From: DASTDH01 sp035601575
Lineage (GTDB): Bacteria; Verrucomicrobiota; Verrucomicrobiia; Chthoniobacterales; JAFAMB01
Direction of reading: 5' to 3'
NCBI GenBank assembly: GCA_035601575.1
Contig: DATNNZ010000051.1
Span: forward strand, 43,474 to 107,473
DNA length: 64,000 nt
The notes below the pieces were generated by a model. It saw only the letters and a list, made by a program, of their open reading frames with translations, searched no databases and was not told the DNA's origin. A program made the position numbers and the translations under genes. Of the stretch, positions 34,173-42,029 are shown piece after piece; positions within the stretch are counted from its first letter, which is position 1; each line of letters begins with the position of its first letter.

Positions 34173-36032
34173 TTAAACCTTAGCGGCGAAATCTTCCTCT
34201 ACCGCCAGGTCCCGGTAAGCCGAGATTTCGATGATCTCTACCCGCCGGGAACCGGATTCGGTGGGAAGCTCAGCGACTTCGCCCGGATGTTTCCCGAGAA
34301 GTGCCTGACCTAAGGCAGTCTGGTAGGAGAGAATGCCTCTTTCCGGTTCGCTATCCCAAGCGCCTAAAATCGAATAAGTGACTGTGGAGTCGGTCTCCAG
34401 ATCTCGAACGGTGACAACGGTGCCGACCGAGACTTTCTGGGTGTCTACATTTTCGAAACTCGAACCTCTGGCGCGCTCAAGCATTTGTTCCAATTCTGCT
34501 TTTCGGCGCATCAGCACGGTCTGCATCTCCTTGGCGGCTTTGAATTCGAAATTCTCCCGTAAGTCACCGTACGAGCGGGCAATACCAATCTCCTTTGTAT
34601 TTTCAGGGATCTTTTTCGTGATTAGCTCGTCGTATTCTTCTTTCCTTTTTTGCAAGCTTGCCCAGGAAACAATCAGCGCCTGATCTTTGCCCTCCGTTTC
34701 GCCAGTCAGCATGGTCTGAAGGTCCGGATGAATCTTGATCATACGGGCCATGAGTGAACGCCGGTTAAGTTCTTCGAACGCCGGGCTCGACATTAAACGA
34801 CGCATCAGGTCACGCGCTTGTGGAATTTCGGCCTGAGCAATTACCTCGGGGATGAGTTCCTTGTCGTCGATCAAAAGGTCGTGCAGTTTTGAATTGCGGC
34901 GGGTTTCGCCGAATTGTTCGCGTTCCAACGCGCTCAGAATCGCCGGGATCAAATCCGGACCGACCAGGTCAGAAAAGTGAATTGCACCGCGTTCCTTAGC
35001 CAGCCAGGTCAGTACCTCGGATGAAATGGAATGCTCATTGATCCCTCGTACCAGCCACTGGTAAAATTGATCCTTGCGATCCTGCTCGACAAAGATTTTA
35101 GCGATCTCGCCGACCACGCGCGAGCTAGCATGCGGTAATGCTTGTAACAATCGAGTGTCCCAATCGTTGGGAAACGCTTCAAGGTAATCGTTGAGAGCCC
35201 TTCGCTGTTTGGCGGCGGCAATTTGGGAAATGATTTCCGGCAACCGGGCTTGATGTTCCTGTAACAGTTGAACCACACTCAACGAGCCCGCCGCCAGATC
35301 CGGGAAATGTTGCAACAATTCGTCACGGACAATCAGCAGCTCGATGGCTAGAGCAGGATTGAGTCGAATATTACGGCCCGCGATCTCATCGACCTGAGTA
35401 ACAACCGGCTGCAGACTGGCTATTTCTCCAGCAAAAACTTCGCTATTTTTCGCGATTTTTTCCAGCACGCCGACTTGGGTTTTGAGTTGACGGGCTTGCT
35501 GGAATTGTTGGACGAGCTCGTCGGCATAGGAAAGCGACCGGTCTCGAATCGTGATCGGTTCGGTCTTTTTTGTGGGGATGGAAAAGCGCCCATCTTTTCG
35601 AAGCACTTTCTTGGCGTTGTCCCACCATTTCTTAAATTCGGCTTCCGGAAGAAGGTCAGGCGTCAGCACCCTCTGAATTTGATCTGGTGTGATTTTCCCG
35701 CCAAAACTTGAGAGAAGCGTTTCAAAAAACGCTGGAATATCGCTACTGGCCTGCGCTTTCAAGGCTCCGGGATCGAGCGCCTTACGCACCAGGATATGAT
35801 CTGCCCGCAACGGCTGCAGCGAGTCGGTTGCATATTTTGGCTGCATCACGTGCTGCTTCTTGGTCTGAAAATCGATCACGATCTGGTTCAGCAACAAATT
35901 CCAACTATGGACCTGACCAAAGCCCCAACTTTTGTGCAGACAAAATGTGCCGGGTTTCAGTTGATCGAGTATCGCAGCGTCTTTGGGTGTCAAATTACCA
36001 GAATCGATCAACGTTTGAAGGTCGGCATCCAT
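34173..36032 (-). CDS. greA: GreA-type transcript cleavage factor with long N-terminal extension
   Basis: 619-aa protein whose last ~175 residues form a complete GreA: the coiled coil with its acidic tip GDLRENFEF (from residue 489) and the C-terminal FKBP-like domain (QTALGQALLGKHPGEVAELPT split near 575). GreA rescues backtracked RNA polymerase through the acidic tip in the secondary channel. The first ~445 residues are mostly helical and not part of standard GreA (158 aa). An extended GreA of about 715 aa is known in chlamydiae, so this supports a PVC origin. Starts at ATG 36032; first gene of the greA-eno-ftsB unit. Confidence 0.85.
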   Translation of the reverse strand: MDADLQTLIDSGNLTPKDAAILDQLKPGTFCLHKSWGFGQVHSWNLLLNQIVIDFQTKKQHVMQPKYATDSLQPLRADHILVRKALDPGALKAQASSDIPAFFETLLSSFGGKITPDQIQRVLTPDLLPEAEFKKWWDNAKKVLRKDGRFSIPTKKTEPITIRDRSLSYADELVQQFQQARQLKTQVGVLEKIAKNSEVFAGEIASLQPVVTQVDEIAGRNIRLNPALAIELLIVRDELLQHFPDLAAGSLSVVQLLQEHQARLPEIISQIAAAKQRRALNDYLEAFPNDWDTRLLQALPHASSRVVGEIAKIFVEQDRKDQFYQWLVRGINEHSISSEVLTWLAKERGAIHFSDLVGPDLIPAILSALEREQFGETRRNSKLHDLLIDDKELIPEVIAQAEIPQARDLMRRLMSSPAFEELNRRSLMARMIKIHPDLQTMLTGETEGKDQALIVSWASLQKRKEEYDELITKKIPENTKEIGIARSYGDLRENFEFKAAKEMQTVLMRRKAELEQMLERARGSSFENVDTQKVSVGTVVTVRDLETDSTVTYSILGAWDSEPERGILSYQTALGQALLGKHPGEVAELPTESGSRRVEIIEISAYRDLAVEEDFAAKV

Positions 36033-36174
36033 AGAGAAGAGGGTTGAACATAGGTAACACTGCTAGAGGCACAATAAAAAAATCACCGAGCGTTTGCGAG
36101 GCAACCAAAAGCCGAGTTGCCGTTTCTGGAATTCACGTTGACCCTAAAAACGGTGAAGGCTACCGTGCGCCGTT

Positions 36175-37233
36175 TTGAGACTTGTATGTAATTATTTCAC
36201 GGGGGCCGGCCACGGCGGCTCGATCTCGACCTTTTTATTTGCGTTCGTCCTCTCAGCCACCGGAAGCGCCTACGGTGATGCACTGAGCGATTTACGAGGA
36301 GCTTCGGTATTCAAGGATGCAGATCTGAATCGTCTTGCTAACGGAGAAATTCTCGCTCAGCGCGGCCCGCAACTGGGCTTATCCCGTGGTATCGTTATTG
36401 AATCCGCGTTCGTGGTGCACGCTTCTGTGCCGCAAGCTGCTGCTGGGTTGGAGCAATTTAACCCGGCTCGGCATTCCGAACTTCGCACCTACCTCCAGGT
36501 GGATATCGGTTCGTCGCCGTCTCCGAATGACTTTCAAAAGCTCAGTTCGGCTCCGAATAACTCTTCCGTAAAGGCCTTCGTTGGCGCCACAGAGTCCCTC
36601 CCGGGCGATTCTTCTAAGTTACAACTCAGCAAACAGGAAGTTCGTTTATATCAGCCGAGCGGTGACAAGGGAAACGTGCCTCCGTCCGTGGTTGCGTTCT
36701 GGAGCCAGGTGCTCACCCAACGAACGAAAGAGTTTTTGTCCGGCGGGCTCAGTGGCTTAGCTCCTTACGATGCCGGCGGAAACAGTTTGAAACCAGGCGA
36801 AGAATTAAATCGATTGGTTCGAGAGGACGCGAAAGTCCGGTCTCAATTTTCTAGTCTGATTGAGTCGACGCCGCTTGGCGGCGGCCGAGGCTCACTTTCA
36901 CCCGGCTTATATTGGACCTTGTTTGAAGGAGACAACCAGGCAGCGGTGGCTCTGGGGGCTTCGTACGGAAAAAACGTCGGCGATGGTTGGCAAGGTGCGG
37001 ATATTCAATACTATGCGAGCGGTGATCTTAATGTGGGTGTGGTTTTTTACCAGATGTGGCCGATCACGATTAATGGAAGTCAGGCTACGCTGGTTTGGAG
37101 GAGCGATCTTATCTCTTCTTCCTCAATCGGCGAACTAAGAGGAGTTGAGCGGATGGGATCAGGATCGGCGTTGTTGCGCGAAATCCAAAAAAACGTACGG
37201 GCTCTTCTCAAAGATATGCCAGCCCGACGATAA
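36175..37233 (+). CDS. Secreted protein of unknown function
   Basis: 352-aa protein with an N-terminal signal peptide (hydrophobic about 17-32, cleavage likely around ATGSAYG/DA). The mature part has no family I recognise. It contains AQRGPQLGLSRGIVIESAF, a conserved-looking VPQAAAGLEQFNPARH, and a beta-rich C-terminal half with GLYWTLFEGDNQAAVALGA and TINGSQATLVWRSDL. Start TTG 36175; no alternative gives a complete signal peptide. Forty-three bases before a predicted outer-membrane protein and in the same direction as an ABC transporter, so it may belong to a four-gene envelope unit. Confidence 0.6.
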   Translation: MRLVCNYFTGAGHGGSISTFLFAFVLSATGSAYGDALSDLRGASVFKDADLNRLANGEILAQRGPQLGLSRGIVIESAFVVHASVPQAAAGLEQFNPARHSELRTYLQVDIGSSPSPNDFQKLSSAPNNSSVKAFVGATESLPGDSSKLQLSKQEVRLYQPSGDKGNVPPSVVAFWSQVLTQRTKEFLSGGLSGLAPYDAGGNSLKPGEELNRLVREDAKVRSQFSSLIESTPLGGGRGSLSPGLYWTLFEGDNQAAVALGASYGKNVGDGWQGADIQYYASGDLNVGVVFYQMWPITINGSQATLVWRSDLISSSSIGELRGVERMGSGSALLREIQKNVRALLKDMPARR

Positions 37234-37276
37234 TCGTGGTCAGCCGTTCAGCTTCATTAGAGGAGAAGAAATTTCT

Positions 37277-38161
37277 GTGCGTCTTCAGTTTCTAGGAATC
37301 GCAGCCCTTGTTTTCGGCTCTTGGACGAACGGGCTGGCTGCCGGCGATCTCTCGTCTTGGTCGCTTGAAGCAACCACTGATGCTTCCTACGTTGGTCCGA
37401 GCGAAATAAAGAAAGGACATGAATCGTTCGGGTCATTCAATGAATTGGACACTACCTTGAATGTCGTCGCCTCGAACCAAATCTCGCAGAATACATTGCT
37501 TCGCCTCGGCGCGAATTGGCAACGGTTCTCGTTTACTCCGGACCCGAAAGCTCCAGTTCCTGGTTCGCTCCAGTCCCTGAATTTAGAGCTCGGCACCGAT
37601 TACCAATTAACGCCGACGCTTTTGCTCCGAGTAGAAGCGCAACCCGGATTTTACAGTGATTTTAGGGAGCTGAGACAGAAAGACTTCAACACTCCATTCG
37701 TGGTTGGTGCGACCTATTTTGTCAGTAAGGATTTTCTTTGTGTACTCGGATTCAGCGTAGATTTGAATCGCAGGCCCCGTTTTTTTCCGGCCGCTGGCGC
37801 TCGCTGGAGGATCTCGCAGAAGGTGGTCATCAATGCAATTCTGCCGGATCCGCAGATCGAATATGAGTTGAATCGAGACGTGATGTTGCATGTGGGGGCC
37901 TCGCTTAAGAATGGATCCTATCGTGTCAACGACGATTTCGGGACCAACCGTGGCATTCCGAAATTAAATAACGCTATTCTCGATTACACCGAGATTCGTG
38001 CCGCCGCGGGCGTCTCCTGGAAGGTGAGTCGTGCGGTTTCGGTCGATTTGGAAAGTGGTTGTGTACCGTATAGGAAATTTGATTTTTCGCGGGCCAATTA
38101 CAAGGTAACCGCGTTCGATGTGGCCCCCTTTGCCGAGTTGAGTTTTTCTGCGAAATTTTGA
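37277..38161 (+). CDS. Predicted outer-membrane beta-barrel protein
   Basis: 294-aa protein with a signal peptide (VRLQFLGIAALVFGSW, cleavage near GLAAG). A series of alternating amphipathic strands follows (RLGANWQRFSF, LNLELGTDYQL, LLLRVEAQPGFYSDF, VVGATYFVSKDF) and the chain ends in an aromatic C-terminal strand (AELSFSAKF with terminal Phe), typical of barrels inserted by BamA. It resembles DUF6268-like proteins, but I am not certain of the family. The start is GTG 37277 with AGGAG 11 bases upstream; the frame is open further up to 37145 within the preceding gene. Twenty bases before the ABC ATPase gene. Confidence 0.65.
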   Translation: MRLQFLGIAALVFGSWTNGLAAGDLSSWSLEATTDASYVGPSEIKKGHESFGSFNELDTTLNVVASNQISQNTLLRLGANWQRFSFTPDPKAPVPGSLQSLNLELGTDYQLTPTLLLRVEAQPGFYSDFRELRQKDFNTPFVVGATYFVSKDFLCVLGFSVDLNRRPRFFPAAGARWRISQKVVINAILPDPQIEYELNRDVMLHVGASLKNGSYRVNDDFGTNRGIPKLNNAILDYTEIRAAAGVSWKVSRAVSVDLESGCVPYRKFDFSRANYKVTAFDVAPFAELSFSAKF

Positions 38162-38181
38162 GATCGCAGCCGACCATTTAA

Positions 38182-39150
38182 ATGCCTGAACCGGTCATTG
38201 AGTTACACGGAATCGTTAAACGATACCGCCATACGCTCGCGGTCGACCAAGTCACAATGTCGGTGCAGAGCGGAGAAATCTTTGGTTTTTTGGGAGCAAA
38301 TGGTGCTGGGAAGACTACCACTATCAGAATGCTTTGCGGTCTAACCCGACCGACCGCCGGAAAAGGCAGTGTTTTTGGTCTGGATGTCTGGCGTGAGCGA
38401 CACCGGATCAGGCAAAGGTTTGGCTACGTGCCCCAGCGGTTTAGTTTGTACACCGATCTCACCGTTATCGAGAATTTGCGTTTTTTTGGGGGCGCTTACC
38501 AGGTCCAGCGGCCGGAATTGGATCAGCGGATCAAAACTGTGTTAGACAATTTCGAGTTGGCCTCTCGGAGAAATACGCGTGCCGGGAGCTTATCTGGCGG
38601 ATTCAAACAATTACTTTCTATCGCCTGCGCTCTAGTTCACGATCCGAACCTTCTCTTTCTGGATGAGCCGACGGCCGGTCTAGATCCTGTGCATCGGCAG
38701 TCGATTTGGGATTTGCTCTATGAACTGAGCCAGCGGGGCAGGACGATTTTCGTGACCACTCATTACATGGATGAAGCCGAACGCTGTACTGACGTTGGTT
38801 TTATTCAGGAGGGCCGACTTATGGCAAAAGACGCACCCTCACGATTGAAACAGCGGTTGGAGGGCAAGCTTCTGGAGCTGCATGTTGAACCGGTAATGGA
38901 AGCGCTGCCAGCTTTCAGGAAACGATCTGACGTACTCACGGTGGAACTGCGTAGTGGCCGACTACGGATCTTGAGCGACGATCCGGAAGGGCTTCTGGCC
39001 GAACTGCACAGAAGTTGGCCTTATCCCGAGCTGAAATGGGTTGGGCACGAGGATGTACCACCAGACATGGAAGACGTTTTCATGGCCTACTCGCTCGGCC
39101 ATCTCGACGAAATGACCGGGTCGCAAAGGCTTACCGTGAATGCATCATGA
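38182..39150 (+). CDS. ABC transporter ATP-binding protein (ABC-2/DrrA type)
   Basis: 322-aa ATPase with all cassette motifs: Walker A GANGAGKTT (38-46), Q-loop Gln85 (GYVPQ), signature LSGGFKQ (137-143), Walker B LLFLDEP (157-163) and H-loop TTH (192-194). A C-terminal extension of about 100 residues is like DrrA/YbhF-type exporters. The subunit overlaps its permease by 4 bases (ATGA), a clear two-gene transporter. The substrate is unknown; the preceding secreted and barrel proteins hint at an envelope export function. Confidence 0.9.
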   Translation: MPEPVIELHGIVKRYRHTLAVDQVTMSVQSGEIFGFLGANGAGKTTTIRMLCGLTRPTAGKGSVFGLDVWRERHRIRQRFGYVPQRFSLYTDLTVIENLRFFGGAYQVQRPELDQRIKTVLDNFELASRRNTRAGSLSGGFKQLLSIACALVHDPNLLFLDEPTAGLDPVHRQSIWDLLYELSQRGRTIFVTTHYMDEAERCTDVGFIQEGRLMAKDAPSRLKQRLEGKLLELHVEPVMEALPAFRKRSDVLTVELRSGRLRILSDDPEGLLAELHRSWPYPELKWVGHEDVPPDMEDVFMAYSLGHLDEMTGSQRLTVNAS

Positions 39151-40340
39151 TAGGATTGCGCTTTTGGCGGTCGATCGGAACGATCTCCTATAAAGAATTT
39201 ATTCACGTCTGGCGAGATCGGCGAATCCTTCTTTCCATCATCGTCCTGCCGCCATTCTTCACGCTCGTATTTGGCCATGCGTTTGAGGAGCAACAAACGC
39301 TGCAGGATATTCCCGCGCTCCTCTATGATGCCGACCGGACCACCGAAAGTGCGAAGCTGATTGAGCACCTGAAATCAAGCAAAAGCTTTATCTGGAAAGA
39401 GTGGAAGGAACCGGAGACAGGAACGCCGAATCTCCTGAAGGATCACGTATCCGCCGCGGTAATTATTCCTTCGGGCTGGGGTCAAAGCTTGCATAACGGA
39501 GATCCCAAACCGGTCCATGTTGTTTTGGACGGGACTGATACGAACACTGCGCCGGCGATCGAGGGAGTTCTCCAGGGTCTGTTAGGAGAATTTCAGATGA
39601 AGATGCGGGATGAAATGATTGATAACTTACCGGATCAGGTTTTTGAAATGGGCCGCACTCTTCCACCCGGAGTCCGGAACGAGTTTGGCTCGGCTATGAC
39701 GCCGTGGATCGTCGAAAGACAGGTTCTTTATAATCCTGGTTTGAAATTCATCGACTTCATCGTTCCCGGTATCGTGGGACTGATCCTGCAGCTACTGACT
39801 GTCACACTCATCGCCAGTACCATCACCCGAGAGCGAGAGGTAGGAACCTTATCCCAGCTTCTGGTGACGCCGCTTCGTCAGAGCGAGGTCGTAATTGGAA
39901 AGGTCATACCCTATCTGCTGATTTCTCTGGTCCTGATCGCTTCGACGATTTTTCTGAGCTATCTCCATTTCGGAGTACATTTTCAGCGAATTCATCTGTT
40001 GGGTTTGGTTTGTTTTTTATTTCTGCTCTGCTCGCTCGGTTTAGGTTTGTTGATCTCAGCGTTTTCCAAAACGCAAACCCAAGCCATTCAGTTTTCGGTC
40101 TTTGTTCTCTTGCCGGTGTTTATCCTCTCGGGAGCATTTGCGCCGCTGGATCAATTGCCTGAACCGGTGCAATGGTTTAGTCAGCTCTTTCCGCTGACGC
40201 ATTTTTGCCATGCGTTTCGGCAGGTGAACATGTACAGCGCGCCTTTCCGGTACATCGTCCCTGATCTCTTAATGCTTGCAGGGGGCGCTTTGTTGACCTG
40301 CGGCGTAGCCGCGTATCTGTTGCGGACCGGGGATGACTGA
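39147..40340 (+). CDS. ABC-2 type transporter permease
   Basis: 397-aa permease: an N-terminal transmembrane helix (about 27-47), a large periplasmic domain (about 50-215), then five helices with the ABC-2 signature region (EREVGTLSQLLVTPLR) and the final helices to residue 390. Topology matches YbhR/YhhJ-type exporters. The start is ATG 39147 overlapping the ATPase TGA; the frame open from 39015 is antiparallel coding of the ATPase gene in another frame. Only one permease gene is present, so it probably works as a homodimer. A heptamer hairpin follows the stop. Confidence 0.88.
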   Translation: MIGLRFWRSIGTISYKEFIHVWRDRRILLSIIVLPPFFTLVFGHAFEEQQTLQDIPALLYDADRTTESAKLIEHLKSSKSFIWKEWKEPETGTPNLLKDHVSAAVIIPSGWGQSLHNGDPKPVHVVLDGTDTNTAPAIEGVLQGLLGEFQMKMRDEMIDNLPDQVFEMGRTLPPGVRNEFGSAMTPWIVERQVLYNPGLKFIDFIVPGIVGLILQLLTVTLIASTITREREVGTLSQLLVTPLRQSEVVIGKVIPYLLISLVLIASTIFLSYLHFGVHFQRIHLLGLVCFLFLLCSLGLGLLISAFSKTQTQAIQFSVFVLLPVFILSGAFAPLDQLPEPVQWFSQLFPLTHFCHAFRQVNMYSAPFRYIVPDLLMLAGGALLTCGVAAYLLRTGDD

Positions 40341-40350
40341 GGAGGGTACG

Positions 40351-40422
40351 AGTTGCGGGTTACAAGTTGCGAGTTCCAGGATGAGATACTCGCAACCCGC
40401 AACCTGTAACCCGCAACTTCTC
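40351..40422. repeat. Inverted array of 7-bp units (GAGTTGC/GGGTTAC family), convergent junction A
   Basis: Left arm of four heptamers: GAGTTGC, GGGTTAC, AAGTTGC, GAGTTCC (40351-40378). Right arm, in opposite orientation, of five: ACTCGCA, ACCCGCA, ACCTGTA, ACCCGCA, ACTTCTC (40388-40422). The arms pair over more than 20 bases, with one extra heptamer on the right. It fills the gap between the convergent permease and rng genes, suggesting a transcription end point. Confidence 0.75.
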
Positions 40423-40424
40423 GC

Positions 40425-41990
40425 TCACACCTTCAACTCGTGATTCGTTTGTCCGTCGAGAATGAGAAATTTTTCGTGGTGGTAAGTCGGATCGGTCCGG
40501 AAGGTTAACCGTCCGGCGTATTTTCGCTCAATTTCTACGAGCAACTCTTCGTCTTCGGTCTTCAAACGATTGAGGATCTCGGGGTTCACGATGACGCGAA
40601 CGTCGTGAGTTTCTGGATGCTTTCGTAGCACGGTATGAAGGGTTCGTTGGATTTCGACGCTCATTGTCATCGGACTCTTAACCACGGCTCTTCCGTTGCA
40701 ATAGGGGCAAACAACAAAAAGCGATCCGGTCAGACTTTCCTGAGCGCGTTGCCGGGTCATTTCCATTAGACCCAGGGGCGAAATCGGCAGGACATGAGTC
40801 TTTGCTTTGTCTCGTTTCAGCCGGTCTTTCATCCGATTGTAGACCAATTGCTGATCTTTGCGATTCTTCATATCAATGAAGTCGCTGATGATTAGACCGC
40901 CGATGTTGCGGAGCCGGAGCTGTCTAGCAATCTCGTCGGCGGCCTCCAGGTTCGTTTGTAAGATTGTTTTTTCGACGTCCCTTCCTCCCTTGTTGCGGCC
41001 GGTATTTACGTCGATCGCAATCAACGCTTCAGTTTCATCGATGACGATATAGCCCCCGCATTTGAGCCAGACCTGACGATGGAACGCGTCGTCGATTTGC
41101 TTTTGGATACCAAAGCGCTCGAAAATCGGAGTCGATTCACTGTAGGGAACAATTCGGCGTTTTGAGCGCTTGGATATTTGGCCAACCTGTTCTTGCATCC
41201 TGGTGGCAGCCGACTCGTCGTCGCAATACACGATATCGATATCCTCAGTCAGGAAATCACGTACCGTCCGATCGATCAGATCCGGCTCTTGGAACAGAAC
41301 TGCTGGCGCCGGACGAGATTTAAATGCGGTCTCGATTTGACGCCACTGTTCAAGTAGCAGTCCCAAATCGCGGACGAAATAACGCGAACGCTGATCTTCG
41401 CCGATCGTCCGAATGATCACTCCCATTCCTTCCGGAATCTCCAGCTTTTGCAGAATCAGCCGAAGGCGTTCACGCTCTTTCGGGTCCTCGATCTTACGCG
41501 AAATGCCGCTTTGATCGTTATGCGGCATAAGGACTAAGTACCGACCAGCGAGGCTGATGTTGGTGGTAATTCGCGGACCCTTATTGCTGATCGGTCCTTT
41601 GGTGACCTGTACCATTACTTCGGAACCGACGGGATAGATTTCGGGGACATCCTTGGCAGTAATCTTCTTCCGATGTTTGCGCCCGGCTCGGCTGACCTCC
41701 TCAACGCTGCTATCCAAGCCGGGCAAGGCGTCCCAGAAATGGAGAAAAGCATTCTTTTCGAAACCGATGTCGACGAACATCGCTTTGAGACCTTGTTCGA
41801 TGTTCTTTACTTTGCCCTTAAAGATGCTGCCGACGATGTTACGGTCGGTATCTCGCTCAATGTTGTATTCCTCTAGAACGCCGTTTTCCAAGAGTGCGAC
41901 TCGACGTTCCAGCTTTTCGCAACTGATAACAATTTGATTGCCAACTTTCTTCGGATTGAATCCGAGAAATTGCTTCACTTTTTCTAACAT
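40425..41990 (-). CDS. rng: Ribonuclease E/G family protein
   Basis: 521-aa single-strand-specific endoribonuclease of the RNase G size class, acting in rRNA maturation and mRNA decay. N-terminal S1 domain (about 38-130, GSIFKGKVKNIEQGLKA), catalytic domain with the two metal-binding aspartates in ALIAIDVNTGRNKGG and LIISDFIDMKN, and the zinc-link VCPYCNGRAVV. No long disordered C-terminal scaffold as in RNase E. It is the last gene of the mreBCD-mrdA-rng group; rng next to mre genes is also found in E. coli. Confidence 0.92.
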   Translation of the reverse strand: MLEKVKQFLGFNPKKVGNQIVISCEKLERRVALLENGVLEEYNIERDTDRNIVGSIFKGKVKNIEQGLKAMFVDIGFEKNAFLHFWDALPGLDSSVEEVSRAGRKHRKKITAKDVPEIYPVGSEVMVQVTKGPISNKGPRITTNISLAGRYLVLMPHNDQSGISRKIEDPKERERLRLILQKLEIPEGMGVIIRTIGEDQRSRYFVRDLGLLLEQWRQIETAFKSRPAPAVLFQEPDLIDRTVRDFLTEDIDIVYCDDESAATRMQEQVGQISKRSKRRIVPYSESTPIFERFGIQKQIDDAFHRQVWLKCGGYIVIDETEALIAIDVNTGRNKGGRDVEKTILQTNLEAADEIARQLRLRNIGGLIISDFIDMKNRKDQQLVYNRMKDRLKRDKAKTHVLPISPLGLMEMTRQRAQESLTGSLFVVCPYCNGRAVVKSPMTMSVEIQRTLHTVLRKHPETHDVRVIVNPEILNRLKTEDEELLVEIERKYAGRLTFRTDPTYHHEKFLILDGQTNHELKV

Positions 41991-42029
41991 TTTTCCGAGT
42001 CAAAAGAGGTTTGGCGGCTACCCGCTAAA

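Noticed and set aside
40351..40422. Heptamer arrays considered as CRISPR-like repeats
   Set aside because: Units are only 7 bp and contiguous, without spacers, and no cas genes are present.
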